NCBI GenBank assembly: GCA_951799445.1 | Contig: OX637288.1 | Span: 47,879,288 to 47,943,287 of the forward strand | DNA length: 64,000 bases | Direction: 5' to 3' | DNA from: Pseudisothecium myosuroides | Lineage: Eukaryota; Streptophyta; Bryopsida; Hypnales; Lembophyllaceae | Shown: positions 35,912-48,458 of the stretch, piece by piece | Layout: each line of letters begins with the position of its first letter | Numbering within the stretch: the stretch's first letter is position 1 | Translations under genes and position numbers: made by a program | Notes under the pieces: generated by a model | The model's input: the letters and a program-made list of their open reading frames with translations, nothing else | What the model was told of the DNA's origin: nothing | The model's database searches: none

Positions 35912-37169
35912 ACTTCCAAGAACATGAAGGTGTGATTTTTTTATCCATTTTTAAAAAGATTTTTGTGTTATTTATCTAATATTTGTATTCTATAAATTTT
36001 TAAAGACTTTGTTTTGTAAATATTCTATAATGCAAAGGATACAAACATATTTCACCTCAAGAAGTAACTTTTACAAATTTTAAGAAATGATCCTTCAAAA
36101 AGGCTTTAATAAATAAATAAATAAAATTTCTTCAAAAATCACTATAATTAGAGCTTGAAATTATAATTTGGCAATTTGCTAAAATATTTGGCATGAGAAT
36201 AGGGTGTCCTAGCTACCTTCCTTACAAGTACACTGCCCTTGTGTTTGACATGCAAGGTTTTGAGATCAAAGTTTGTCCTTAGTCTTTTTCTCTTCAGTCA
36301 AAGCACCTGCACCCATACTCAAGAAAAGTGACCCTCGATTCATGACGTAGAGGTCATACTTTGGATTTGTTTTTGAGGTCTATAGCGAGTCGTCCACCTG
36401 TGCCCACCCTCCCCACTCCATACAACCACGTGACACCTTCCAAGCAACACACAATGCTCTCAAGTAAGGAATCAACCTCTCATGAGACCAAACAATGTCA
36501 AAGATACTCTAAATTTTATGCTCTCAAGGGTTTACGCAGGCCCTTGATTGGTATAAGCCTCAGCTGACTTGTTTTTATAGAGCCTACTCAAATTCTACCT
36601 CTTGCAAGGGCATGGGCAAAGGCCTTTTTCTCATGCAGGTCGACCTTGGAGGCCCACCTGTTTGGAGCATGAGTGTCATGCTCTCATAATTCACAGAATT
36701 TCATATGGAACTTGTGGCTGCGTCGGTGACTCATTGTTGTTTCATTTCAAAATTGATGGATGCAACCGAAGCTGTATGGTGGGCTCGCTCTTGACCTCCT
36801 TCAGGTAGTGTTGGGGGAGTGAGAAAACTATGTTTTTTTGTTTGTTTTTTGGTAAGAAAACTAAGTTACACAACAAGATCCCAGCAACCTGCCTGAAGCT
36901 TCAAATGAAAGGACATGACTTGTGACCTCGTTGTTCGCTGCCTATGATAAATTTTCCATGTGATCCACACCTGCTGTGGTGCTCCGCCAAAAACTTAATA
37001 TCTGATCATTTAAATTTTGGAGGTCGGCACCGGCCTTCCTGAAGGCAGACCAGTGATTTCAAAGGAAACCTGATGACAAACATCACTTTAGCATTCGATC
37101 TTCACGACACCAGTGCGTGCGGAAGATATGCATCCATACAAAAGTACAAATCTGGTGCAGTCTGAAAAC
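35912..37169. other. spacer, nothing recognised
   Basis: The first 250 bp are AT-rich. 36280-37160 is of higher GC and looks single-copy, with short frames (36361-36567, 36602-36808) lacking any known domain. It may be decayed genic DNA, but there is no positive evidence. Confidence 0.4.
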
Positions 37170-37398
37170 TTAACCCTTAAAGGACGTTGCGACTGTATTT
37201 TGTCCAATGAATGACAAAGAATCCTTGTAAGTAGGACAGAAGTGCAACTATTTATCTTTGGAATGTTGTGTGGAAAGGGGAGGTCTTCTGCAGTAGTTTG
37301 ACTTCCAATGAGCGCTTTTGCATTTTTTTAAGCCAAAGATTCACACAGAAGCAAAAGGGGTGATTTCTACGGTCACTAGCCTGTTTTTAAAGGATTAA
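37170..37398 (-). mobile_element. family C TTAA-bounded short element
   Basis: 229 bp: TTAACCCTTAAAGGACGTTG at 37170, ending TTTTTAAAGGATTAA at 37398. Interior blocks (GTCCAATGAATGACA, AGGACAGAAGTGCAACTAT, CTTCCAATGAGCGCTTTTG) match the 43.1- and 61.9-kb copies in reverse. The terminal TTAA at 37395-37398 is shared with the family A element that follows. Non-coding MITE. Confidence 0.8.
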
Positions 37399-38292
37399 CC
37401 CCTAGAGGACCATTGCCTTGGTTTTGTCAAAAAACACTCAATATTGCCTCTCTATTGTGAAGAGCAAAAAACTTTGAGTTTTTTTTCTCTCTTGCATATC
37501 TAACTATAGGATCTTGCACTATACTAGTATAGTAGTTTGTGGAAGAAATTTCAAAAACTTTGACAACATGGACTACAAGATATTTGTGTTTAAAGTGAAG
37601 AAATCAATTTTTTGCACCTTGTGTGATTAGATTATAAGACTTTGATTCTTTTTAATTTTAAATATTTGAACTACAGAGTTAGAATTTAAAAAAATTATAT
37701 GGAAGAATTGAATTGAAAATCTAGGGGAAGGGGCATTCTTTTAAAAATTGTTAAATATAAGCAGATATAAGAAAGAATGAAAAACTAAATTAGAAATAGC
37801 TCAAAAATTGAATTGAAACTCATCAATTTCAACAATGAAATTGTTCAAATAAACGAATTGAACTTTGTGAAACCTATTTATCATGAAATTCTAGAAATTG
37901 AATTTGAAAACAAATCCAATACGTTATTGTCTCAAGAAGATGCAATAGTTGGCTACGAAACAAGAAGCTCCATAACATTTACATCTCTATTCCAAATGGA
38001 ACAAAGCAAAGCTTTTTGTGAAGACAAAAAAATATAATCTATCAATTTTTTATAAATATTTGGATTTTTTTGGATTTTTTTTATTGCCCCAAAATACAAA
38101 ATAGAGCTTATAGTGGCAGAACTTTTCTTTCCGCTCATTGATTGAAATAAAAATGATATTCCCATAAAGCACCAATGTAGTTCTCTATCTCCAAATAAAG
38201 TTTCAAAAAATCATGTCAAGAGATTGAGGTCACACAAGCTGCTCTAAAATCCATTTTGTTCCCCAAGGGAACTTTGGTCCTTTAGGGGTTAA
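37395..38292 (+). mobile_element. family A TTAA-bounded element
   Basis: 898 bp from TTAACCCCTAGAGGACCATT to GGTCCTTTAGGGGTTAA (38292). It has family A blocks: AACTATAGGATCTTGCACTA, AAGTGAAGAAATCAATTTT, GGTCACACAAGCTGC. It begins in the same TTAA that ends the family C element. Confidence 0.8.
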
Positions 38293-39671
38293 CACCCTCA
38301 ATGAAAAACAAAAAAGAGTTTTTTGTTTGTTTTTTTCCATTAAGATCAAAATTTTGTAACTGAAAAAAAGGGAGTCCCACTCATCTCTTTTTTTTTCTAT
38401 ATTTTTCTAATGGACATCATCACATATCAAGGAAAAAGTCAATTTATTAGAAAGGCACAAAGGAAAATTATCGATAGAAAAACACTAAAATTGTTTCTAC
38501 ACAAGCAAAGAACTTGTCCCATTCCACCCATCAAGTTTGCCCAATTTAACTACAAAGGTTGGATGGATTCACTTGGTAGAATGGGACATGTTCTTTTATT
38601 AGCAAGTGCCCCAAGAGACAAACAATGTCCTCACATACTTTCAAGTCTAATTTGAAGTGCTATAACTTTTGCACATAATGTTCAAATTCTATAAAACTTG
38701 TTGAAAAATTTGTGCTCTCTATTCTAGTTTGTGTTGTAAAATTTTCAAATCAATCCAAGATGCACTGATGTTTTAAAAGCCATTCAAAGTTCACAGGTTC
38801 AATTTGAATTCACCAAATTGCAACTTTGGAGCTTGTATCTTTGTGAGTGTTTCTAACTCCACCCTTGAGTCAGAAAGTTACACACGGGCTCTAGCGGCAA
38901 TTTTGTTGGAGATTTTCTCCTAATCGGGTGATTCCTAAATAAGTGTTTGCCTTCCAAGCAATGGACACTTTTTGTGACTGGTAATCCTGTAAAATTTCAC
39001 TAATTCTAAGAAAAGCTATGGGTTAATTAATTAAACGCTATGGTTAGGTAAAAAACAAAGAAATAAACAAAATCTAATCTAACTAAAATTGTATCTAAGT
39101 AGCCTTTTAGAATATATTTTTTTCTTCCCAGAATGGTGAAGAAAACTAGATTCCAAGATTCGTAGCAAAAGTTACCACGAGGTACGTTCGGCCCCTTAGT
39201 TGTGCTAACTTTCATCCACTAATCTAAAATAGCAAATCAATCCAAAATAATTCTAAATTCTAAGGTTAAGTTATTAGTTCCTTTAAGTTATGGATTTTTA
39301 AGACTAATCGGAATTTTGACCTAATTGGATGTTTTTCATCCAAATTTGATCTCAAACTTCATCCAACCTTTTATCCTTCAAAAATAAAATATTTTCAAAA
39401 GTAAAAAGGGATTTTGGAATCTTTATAGATTCCTTGTCTGATTCTTACCTAAAAAGATTCCTTAAAGGTTCCTTTGGATGAAAATCTTAAATTATCATCC
39501 AACGGGGGTTTATGGTTAATTATTGGTAATTTCCGTTATTGGGTTAAATTTAAAGTATGATTTGGTTTTGTAACCTCTAAATTTCTAAATCTAATCTAAA
39601 AACTAACTTCTAACAGCAAAGATTCTAACTTTAATTTGAAAACAAAAACAAAGCAAAAGAAAAGGGTAAAA
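38293..39671. other. spacer, nothing recognised
   Basis: No coding signal. The 81-residue frame at 38410-38655 shows no known domain. 38640-38780 has ATAACTTTTGC... and GTGTTGTAAAATTTTC-type wording resembling family A and the 45.2-kb region, suggesting degraded repeat sequence. Confidence 0.4.
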
Positions 39672-40614
39672 TTAACCCCTAAAGGACCGGACTGCATTTT
39701 TTGGCCGTATAGAAATTTTGGGCAGGTCCTTGTGACTAGAGAGTTCCATATTTTAAGCTGAAATTTTAATAGAAGGTGGGCGCGAGGAATATCTTTCATA
39801 TGCACTAAATTTCAGGACATTTGGAAATAGGAATCAAAAGTTATGGCCAAATATGTTACTTTTTTTCGTAACTGGGCAGTTCGGTCAGCAAGAAAAATTT
39901 GGCAAAAATTTGATTTATTTATTTTTTAATATTTTTTTCTTGTAGATTATATTTTTGTCTATCTGGAAAGCTTTGATTCATTTCATTTGGATTTGTTATG
40001 AGAAAGTTATGGACATTCTTGTTTTTCGGGCACTTAGAGCATCTTCTTGAAAAAAATAACTTGTAAAATTCATTTCTAAATGCTATTTTTGCAATTTAAA
40101 AAAAATAAAAATTCTCATGGTTTAGTTTACTTGCTAGAACAATCTCACCATTGGGATTAGTGTATTTTAATTCCATCTAAAATATATTAATGTTTTAGAT
40201 TTTCCTTCTATCTCGTACCTACTTCTACTTAATAATTTTTTTAGGAATGATAATTAAGTTTTTTTGAATATTATTTTTTTCCCTAAACTCTCAACTCAAT
40301 TCTCCACTATAAAGATTTGAAGCACAAAACTCTGTAGTACAAAAATTTTAAGTCAAAAATGTTTAAAGTCAAAAAATCTAGTCCCGCAATGTGCTGAAAT
40401 ACTTGTTTTTTTCACTTTAAACGCAAATTTCTTGCAATCTGAGCGGTCAAAAATTTTGAAATTTTTTCCACACATTCTCATACTAGTTAGGTGTAAGATC
40501 CTACGGTTAGATGTGAAAAAAAAACATTTTTCATTTTTTTTTACTCCTTGCTATAGAAATGGCAGTTTTGATGGTTTTTTGGCAGAAAAAAGACCTTGGG
40601 CCTTTAGGGGTTAA
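39672..40614 (-). mobile_element. family A TTAA-bounded element, well preserved
   Basis: 943 bp with perfect TTAA on both sides (39672-39675, 40611-40614). Starts TTAACCCCTAAAGGACCGGA and ends GGGCCTTTAGGGGTTAA. It is very close to the 58646-59589 copy in opposite orientation; both carry ATATCTTTCATATGCACTAA and TATGGCCAAATATGTTACTT or their complements. This high similarity implies relatively recent movement. No transposase. Confidence 0.88.
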
Positions 40615-41667
40615 CATACCTCTGGATCCATGGTCCCGTCATCGCATAGCACTAGCATAATGGTCTCGAGATAACCTTCGTCCTCCATCATGGGTACTTC
40701 GTTTGTCGATGAAAGTTTAGTGTCAAAATGTATGGAAAAATCCTTTTCCTACATTCTACTAACTGATTTCCTACAAATAAAAGGGTTAGTCCAAGTATTT
40801 AACTTAATTCCTTTGATTTTAGGAATTTATGTTAAACTTCTAATGGTTTTTAGTTGATTTTAAAATAACTCTTTGAATTTAAAATAACTTCAAGGCCCTA
40901 TTTCTAACCGCCTTGAATGTTTGTTTTAATTTAAGAATTAATTTTAAAAGATTAATATCTTCCAAATTAATAATATTCCAATGAATAATCAATTTTATTT
41001 TTTATTCATTAGTCTATTATTTTTGTTGGATTAATCTATTGTTTTTGTTGACTTTTTGTCTTTTCCTATTTGGCTTATTAGGCCAATAAAACAAAAACCC
41101 AAGTCAACAAGACCAACTAATTCCTTCCAAAAATACTAATTGATAGAAAAAACCAAATTCTTCAATAGTAAATGGAATAGAACCAAAGAACTATTCTAAA
41201 TGAATAGTGAGTGAATAGTAAAGAAAGAATAATAACAAAAAACAATTTGTCCCGAATGAATAGTAAATGAATAGTAACGGAATAAAACCAAAACAAATCT
41301 AAAATGAATAGTAAAAGCACAACAAAACAAAATGAAATGAATAGAAAACAATAAAAAACCGCGCCAAATCCAAAAGGAATAGTAAAAAACAAAACTTCAA
41401 GCCAACATGAATAGTGAGATTCTTTAGGAAAACTAGTTTTTTAATCTAATTGTCCCCAAGCCGCCACTTCGTCTTCTTTAAGTATGTTTTGTGTCAAGTT
41501 CTTGTGGTCATTCGGAGTGTGGCTATGGAGTTTGTGAGAGTTGTGAGTCCTAGATAGAATTATACGCAAACTCAAGAGAATTTAATCTTGTTTGGAGTGT
41601 TTCCAAATTTTTGATCAAAGTTTGTGGTTGAGGTCAAGTTAATTATATCTCAGATTGTGAGTTTACC
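40615..41667. other. spacer with GAATAGTAA-rich stretch
   Basis: 41160-41420 repeats the word GAATAGTAA/GAATAGTGA many times and is purine-rich on this strand. The minus-strand 76-residue hydrophobic frame across it is a by-product of that composition. No gene or element boundary recognised. Confidence 0.45.
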
Positions 41668-41802
41668 AATTTTCAGACCAAAATGTGAGTGCATCAATTT
41701 TCAGACCAAAATGTGAGTGCATCAATTTTCAGACCAAAAATGTGAGTGATCAATTTTCAGATCAGAGTGTGAGTGATCAATTTTCAGATGAAGTGTGAGT
41801 AC
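41668..41802. repeat. minisatellite 1, about 26-29 bp unit
   Basis: About five imperfect units of CAATTTTCAGACCAAAATGT plus GAGTGCAT. The last units shorten to CAATTTTCAGAT(C/G). Confidence 0.85.
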
Positions 41803-41973
41803 TGAACTCCGTCCAGCTGCTCCTTGTCTGCTCACAACCCCGAGCTTGGTCTCCCGTGATGCCGCCACGTGGCAACACCTGGTTGGCCCGTTCCCAACCC
41901 CGTTCCCGTTGCCCACGACCCCTGCCTCGTCCTTGCTGCTCCCAGCCCCTTCCCGATCTGGTTTTTTTATGAT

Positions 41974-42185
41974 CTGGTCTGGTATTTCCAAAACTAACGC
42001 TGGTCTGGTAATTCCAAAACTAAACGCTGGTTTGATATTTCCAAACTAAACGCTGGCCTGGTATTTCCAAAACTAAACGCTGGTCTGGTAATTCCAAAAC
42101 TAAACGCTGGTCTGGTATTTCCAAACTAAATGCTGGTCTGGTATTTCCAAAACTAAATGCTGGTCTCGTATTTCCAAACTAAACA
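41974..42185. repeat. minisatellite 2, 27-28 bp unit
   Basis: About eight units of CTGGTATTTCCAAAACTAAA followed by CGCTGGT, with alternating TATTTCC and TAATTCC variants. It lies 170 bp from minisatellite 1; the DNA between is GC-rich. Confidence 0.88.
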
Positions 42186-43084
42186 AACAAACAACTAACA
42201 AAAGGAGGTAAGCAAAATACTAAACTAATAATAATCTAAGGGGTTTTTTTGGAGGGAATTTTTGGGATGTTCTAAACAAAGCTAAACTAAACTAAACAAG
42301 ACAAAGATAAACTAGACTAAGGGATGAACTAACTATCAACTAAGGGTTTTGGGGGAATGAAGCAATTAACTAAACAAAGGCGTTTTTAGGATTTTTTGGG
42401 ATAGAATGGTGACTAAGCAAAACAACTAATTTGGTGACTTTAGCAAAGCAAGGCAAAACAAACACAATGAGCGAATTCTGGCGGAAGAAAGGGAGCCACT
42501 AGGTGTGAACTTTTGGCTTAAGTAGCCAATACCGAGAGTTTTTCCCAAGTTTCTCCGTCAAGTTTTCAAAGTAAATTTGGGTTAGGTGAAAGCTTCGCCG
42601 TGCGGGGGCAACCCCAGGCTAAAAACTTGTCAAGAATAGTTCCAAATGGCTGTAGGAATGTTTTAATTCTTAAAGGAGGTACACATAAAAGTGTTTGAAC
42701 CGAACATTAAGGACTAAAATAATTCCCAAGGTATCAAATAGTTTTAATCTTTAAAGGAGGTACACATGAAAGTGTTGAACCGAACATTAAGGATTAAGTC
42801 ACACCAAACTTTGTTATACAACGAAGTTTGGTCAATGGTTTGAGTGTTAGAATCTTTTGGTAAAGACTAGCTTCACCACTTTAAGAATTCTAGCTCAATA
42901 GCTGTTTACAAAGCACAAAATTAGTACGCAAAGGTATGCAAGTTTTGGGGGATGAAACCTCCCAAAAGTGTGAACTTAGTGTGGTTGTGAAGGTTGAAAG
43001 GAAACCCCGAGTCCTTAACCAAATCTTCCACTAAGAAAGCAATGAAAACGAAAGTGAGTAAAGATGACCAAAATTTGGTCTAAC
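42186..43084. other. spacer with a two-copy duplication
   Basis: TTAAAGGAGGTACACATAAA followed by GTGTTTGAACCGAACATTAA (from about 42671) recurs near 42750 as TTAAAGGAGGTACACATGAA, a direct duplication of about 80 bp period. The rest has no recognised gene. Confidence 0.5.
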
Positions 43085-43314
43085 TTAACCCTGTAAGGAC
43101 GCGGGGGGTTGCCATGGAAATCATGCATTGTATAACCGTGAGAGTCATTGGAATAAAAAAATCCAAAAGTACTCATTGGAAGTCAAGCTACTGTAGATGT
43201 TCTCCACTTTCCACAAAAAACTCCAAGGATGAATAGTTGTAGTTCTGTCCTACATTGGAGAATCCCTTGTCATTCATCGGACACTTATGGTCCGTGGCGT
43301 CCTTACTGGGTTAA
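43085..43314 (+). mobile_element. family C TTAA-bounded short element
   Basis: 230 bp between TTAA at 43085 and TTAA at 43311. Starts TTAACCCTGTAAGGACGCGG and ends GGCGTCCTTACTGGGTTAA. It shares GTACTCATTGGAAGTCAAGC, ATGAATAGTTGTAGTTCTGT and ATCGGACACTTA with the other copies. Non-coding. Confidence 0.85.
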
Positions 43315-45461
43315 TTGCTTTTGACAAAGCCGGTAAGCAAATGGAACAAAGAGAGAGTGTCGGTACTCCGACAGAGTGTCGGTAGGCAGATAATGAACAA
43401 AATGGGGTACGACAAACTTCGCGGGGAGGCCTTATATACTTGCTAGAAGGCCCCACCACTTAGTTTACCATGAGATATTTGGTCTTCTTACTCAAAAACT
43501 AACCTAAACTAAATTCTAAACTACCCTAATATATTTCCAAAATAATCTTTGTTTAATCCTTAGAATTTTCTAGAACAAGCCTTAATTAGAAAGGAAATCT
43601 TGTCCAAATAAAATCTAAGATTTTTTCCAAAGATATTTAGGAATTTAACTATTTTGACCTTGAGATATTTTGCAAACAACCCTAGGATATTTCCAAATAT
43701 TCTTAATTTAATCTAAATTGGCTTTTAAAGGAAAGATTTGAAATCTTAACTAAATCCAATCTTCGATTTTCACCAAGATATTTTGTGAAATAACTTTGAA
43801 TTACCGCTAATTACTCTAAAAAAGTCAACGCTACGGTTGAACTCTTCCTATCTTCTTGAGAACAACTCCAAATTGAAATTCAATTGCGCCATCGCGTTCA
43901 GAAGGCCCCAATTAGTCTAGGGAACCCCCTACCTCCCACTTCCAGGCTGTAAATATGTGTAAAAACCACTCACGATAACTTCAAAGAAAAGTCAAAATCC
44001 CAGTTTATGGAATTTGCGTTTCCCGAGAAAACTGACTAGCCAGAGTTGCCTGGAAGGTTCATGAGAGTAAGAAAACATTCCTTGTTTGCGACATTCGGAC
44101 ACCGTTAGCCCTGGTTTGCCGGTCAACCCGCCGCCATGTTGTAAAGTCTTGTTCAATTTGATGTCGTCGTCGATTCTGGTACTTTTGACTATCGGAAAGC
44201 CCTCAAACTTGACTGGTCGCTTATTTTATATATAAAACTCTAATCTAATTTTTAGTGAGATTTTACCGTACTTTGGGTAATTTCTATGAAATTACTATTA
44301 GTTTCAAAGACGGTTGACTTCCCATGGAGTCATCGTGGAGTTTTGTAAAATCCCGAAACTTTTGGACAATCTTCTAGGAAGTGTCTAAAAGCCAAGGGCA
44401 AAACCAAACCTCCAATAAGGATGCTAAATTTAGCAGTTCCTTAATAATTTCCGCCCTAAGGGGAAATTAGTCTGGTACCGAGGTTTGTCGTGGATGATTA
44501 GTTCTGTTGTTGACCTCTTGGCATGCTTTTACCCTAAAAGCACCTTTCTGTAAGCTCCAATCATCTCGCCTTTCTTCTACTTTGCATTCTGGTTCGTATT
44601 CTTCAACATTTGCAGGTTTTTACATAACTAGCCCAAATTCCACATGAATTGGATCTAGACACTTCTAAACCTAAACATAGACTCTTATGATTCAGCTAGA
44701 CTGTCACATGTGCTCACATGTCGAGTTTTATATGGACAGGACACTAGAACTGGCTAATTCTCACATCCTCACATCTCTCGTAAACGCTAATTTGGACTAT
44801 AAGATACTAAACTAAGACCTGAACTTGGAAAAACATTATATTTTGTGCTTCCCGTGATTTTAGGACAACTCCTCGCTAATCTGGCAGGAACTTCCACCAA
44901 ACTTCTCTCAACTGACTTATTCATGCTATTTTGCATGAATTAATACTAAAAATTAACAATAATCGCGAAAAATAAACCCAGAGCTCCAAGTGCTATCTTG
45001 AGGGCTCACAATCTTCTTCATCCAATACTTGTTTTGAATAAAATTTGTTGGGTTATGTTTCCCTTGAAATCTAGTTATTGTGTTGAAATTTTCATGCCAA
45101 TCCAAGTTGTTTTGAATATTTGGGAGCAATTCAAATTTCAAAATCTGGACATTTTTGGATTACAATTAACTTTGGCGGCTTGTTTCTTCTTCATACATTG
45201 TCCGTTTCCAATTTTTTTTTTAATTTAAAAAGTTGTGCATACTAGTCTAGTTTGTGTGGCTAAAATTTCATATCAATTCAAGGAGTTATGAGTCATTGAG
45301 GAGCATTTTAGTAGAAGGAGGTTCAGCCTTAGATGTGTTTTTTGCAACTTTTTTTGTTATTTTTTGACATTTCAAAGCCATTTTGCAAACACAATGAGTC
45401 ATTTGAAAGATTTTTTTTTTCAACAATGCATTTTTATGTTGGTTTTGAATCACTCATAGTT
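43315..45461. other. AT-rich spacer, nothing recognised
   Basis: No domain-bearing frame. It probably includes decayed transposon sequence; the wording around 45230-45300 resembles 38640-38780. 43900-44110 is somewhat more GC-rich but has no open frame of note. Confidence 0.4.
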
Positions 45462-45577
45462 TATTATAAGAAATCCATGATTTTCTTGACGGACTTTCTT
45501 GGACATCCACTTGTTAACATAGGAATAGGTGGATGTCCAAGAAAATCCGTCAAGAAAAATACGGGTTTCTTATAGTG
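45462..45577. mobile_element. CACTA-ended hairpin MITE
   Basis: 116 bp consisting almost wholly of two inverted arms (both carry TTTTCTTGACGGA and TTTCTTGGACATCCAC or complements) around a short loop GTTAACATAGGAATA. The right end read inward is CACTATAAGAAACCCG; the left end is slightly decayed. It is flanked by GTT on both sides (45459-45461, 45578-45580), the 3-bp duplication of CACTA elements. Its fold would resemble a small-RNA precursor. Confidence 0.8.
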
Positions 45578-48426
45578 GTTTAAAGCTTGTTCATTTGAGT
45601 AGGTTTAGAAATCAAATTTTGCCTCTAAATGTGTTGCTAGGAAAATTTTATCATCCTTTTCAACACTAAAACATTATTATCTTGCAATCTATGTGGCCAA
45701 ATGACTCCAAATTTGATTTGCATCACTCTACAATATGTACACTATAAGATTATACAATTGAGATTTTTAGCTATAACTTAGTATCATTTCTAGTAACATT
45801 TCTAGTGTCAAGCATCCACTTAATTCCTAATATGCTCAATTATTCATCCTTCATATGTTGTCATGAAGATTCCTTATTTTCAACATCCTAGAGAAATAAT
45901 TTGGTGAAAAGTAATGTGTACAAAGAAGTATTGGTTGTAAAGTACTAGCAGTGCCTGCCACTTTTGATTGCATAGTGATACATTTTGTCAATTAATTAAT
46001 TCTAAAATGACTGAATTAATTAGAATACATTTAATTGTATCCTTCTCCATATTTGTATTTTACTACTATTGTGACTGCAATCGATAGGGATATTGATAGT
46101 GTTGTATCCTGTATCAATACCCGTGTATATATATATATATATATATATATTTAAACCATACTAATATACCATATATCTTTCATATTCTATATTCTATATG
46201 TATACCAAATTATAAACCCTAATTTCAACAACCAAGATTGTCAAGTATGGCGTGATCAACAGCTACATTTTTTTTCCAAATTGACAACATTGGAGGAGGG
46301 GGGTACTTTTTCCTTCTTCGATCCAACAATGGGTGTTCATCAATGCTTGATTTATAAAAAAATCATTATCGATGACAAAGGACACTTTTTGATGACAGCT
46401 AGGATTTTCTGGAGTTGGAGGGGCCCAATGTGGTGGCATGTGCTCCTACTTTCCAAGGGATAGTGTGCAAAAAAGTTGTACATCTCAAAATCATATTTAC
46501 AATATGCTACTTAGATAATATCATTACAAAGTTTTTGAACACTTGAATAATTCAAGTGCTAGTCAATATAGGAATTGTGGTTGGTATTTTTGAGTATATA
46601 GCACACAATTACTCATGTGCACACAATCACTCATGTCCTCACAAACACCACCTAAAATTGATAATTTTAAGACTACTAGGATTTTTTACATACCATTGTC
46701 ATCCTTTTTTCTTACAAATAAACAAGGATGGTATACTTATATTTGTATGCAAGTCCAACAAAGGATATAGAATATGTAGTTTTATATATACATATGTATG
46801 TATTTCCATAAATAAATATCTTTGAATATATATACTCACATATGTAGATTTGTATATATGAATTTGTATATTTGTTGTGGACCATATATCATATTTGTAT
46901 GTCCACCATGAACTTTATATTTTTCCAATAAATAAAGTCCACATTTTCAGGATAGAAGGGTGGTTGGTGTTTTTGAGGGGATAGTCACTTTATATGCTCA
47001 AAAACAAGACTATGAGTTCACTTTCTTTAGACTAAGCTTACTAAGATTTTTTTCAAACCAAAAGAAATATTGTCAATTTTTTACAGAGATGCCATATATT
47101 TATATTTGTGTATAGCCACAAAAAAGGATGTAGAATATGTAGCCATTGCATGTGTACATATCTTTGCATTTCTATATGTACGTACGTAAATATCTCCAAA
47201 TATCTAATCCCATATTCTATCCCTATATCCATACATGCATATCTATCATAGATTGTATGCCATATTTATACATCTACCATAAATCCCAAATAATTTATTT
47301 TTATAATAACATCAGCCACCTCTAGAGTTTTAGGGTAGAAGGGTGGGTGGTGTTTTTGAAGGAATACTCAATCGGTACAAAAGAACCCTCTTCACTTTAC
47401 AAAGAATATCAAATATAGAAAAGTCATGCACTCAATTTTCAAACAAATACTACATCAAAATTAAAATAATACCAACAATCTAGATAAATATTACATGTTA
47501 CATCAAGATATGTTACATAGGATTCAAACTCATATAAATACGCATATAATCCCTCTTATATATGTAATGTAAATATTGGAGGATTTGACTTCAGCTATAA
47601 GTCTTTAAAATATCAATTACAAATTTTGGATATTAGCTACCAATAATGAGATATTAACTATTCATTATTAAATAATATCTATTATTTATTGACATTTAGA
47701 TACAAATATGTGCCTTAGAATCTATTTTGAAGATGAGGCACTAAAGACAAAATTAGGCTATCTATGTCATTATCTCACAACTAACCAACCTAAAGCACTA
47801 AATGTTTAAATAGGCTACTTTAATTAGTTCTTAAAACAAAATTGTGTAGGTTCTATTGAGTTTATGATTTGGAATTTTTTTCATGTTGTTTTTAGGATGG
47901 ATGCTAATCATTCTAAGTTACAAATGAAGCTTTGTTTCACATCATTTGATAACATTGCAAAATTTATAAGTTTTCTTAAAATTTCAATACCAAATGGGGA
48001 AGCAGAAATATATATTTACAAAAATAAAAAATAAAAAAAATAAAATTATATAGACTAGTACTTACTCAAAATCATTTGAACCATCCAATGATTTAAAAGT
48101 TATGAGGAGTTTTCATTTTGCTATAATGAAGGTAGGAAAAACATATGAAGTTGTTTTTTGGATTCTATTTTGAAAATTTTCAAATAAAAACAAAAACATA
48201 GGATATACATTTCTTAATAGGACATTTTAACTTTTGAAATGAATGATTTTCAATTTTATTACAAGAGAAATGGGGCCTCAAAAAGGCTCTTGAAGTCTGG
48301 ATCAATATTAAATTATGTCACTACTGCACCAAAAAAACAAATCAAAAATCAAGAAAGGACAATTCTAGTTGGTTGAATTTTAGCTAGCAGGGATTGTGAT
48401 TTTTAAATTATTAAAAAATCATTTAA

Positions 48427-48458
<32 letters not shown>

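Noticed and set aside
41162..41392. A 76-codon hydrophobic minus-strand frame resembling a membrane protein
   Set aside because: The composition is produced by the GAATAGTAA-type repeat on the other strand. No start context or homology.
38293..45461. Possible LTR retrotransposon in the 38-45 kb spacer
   Set aside because: No matching long terminal repeats, primer-binding site, polypurine tract or gag-pol frame could be found by eye.
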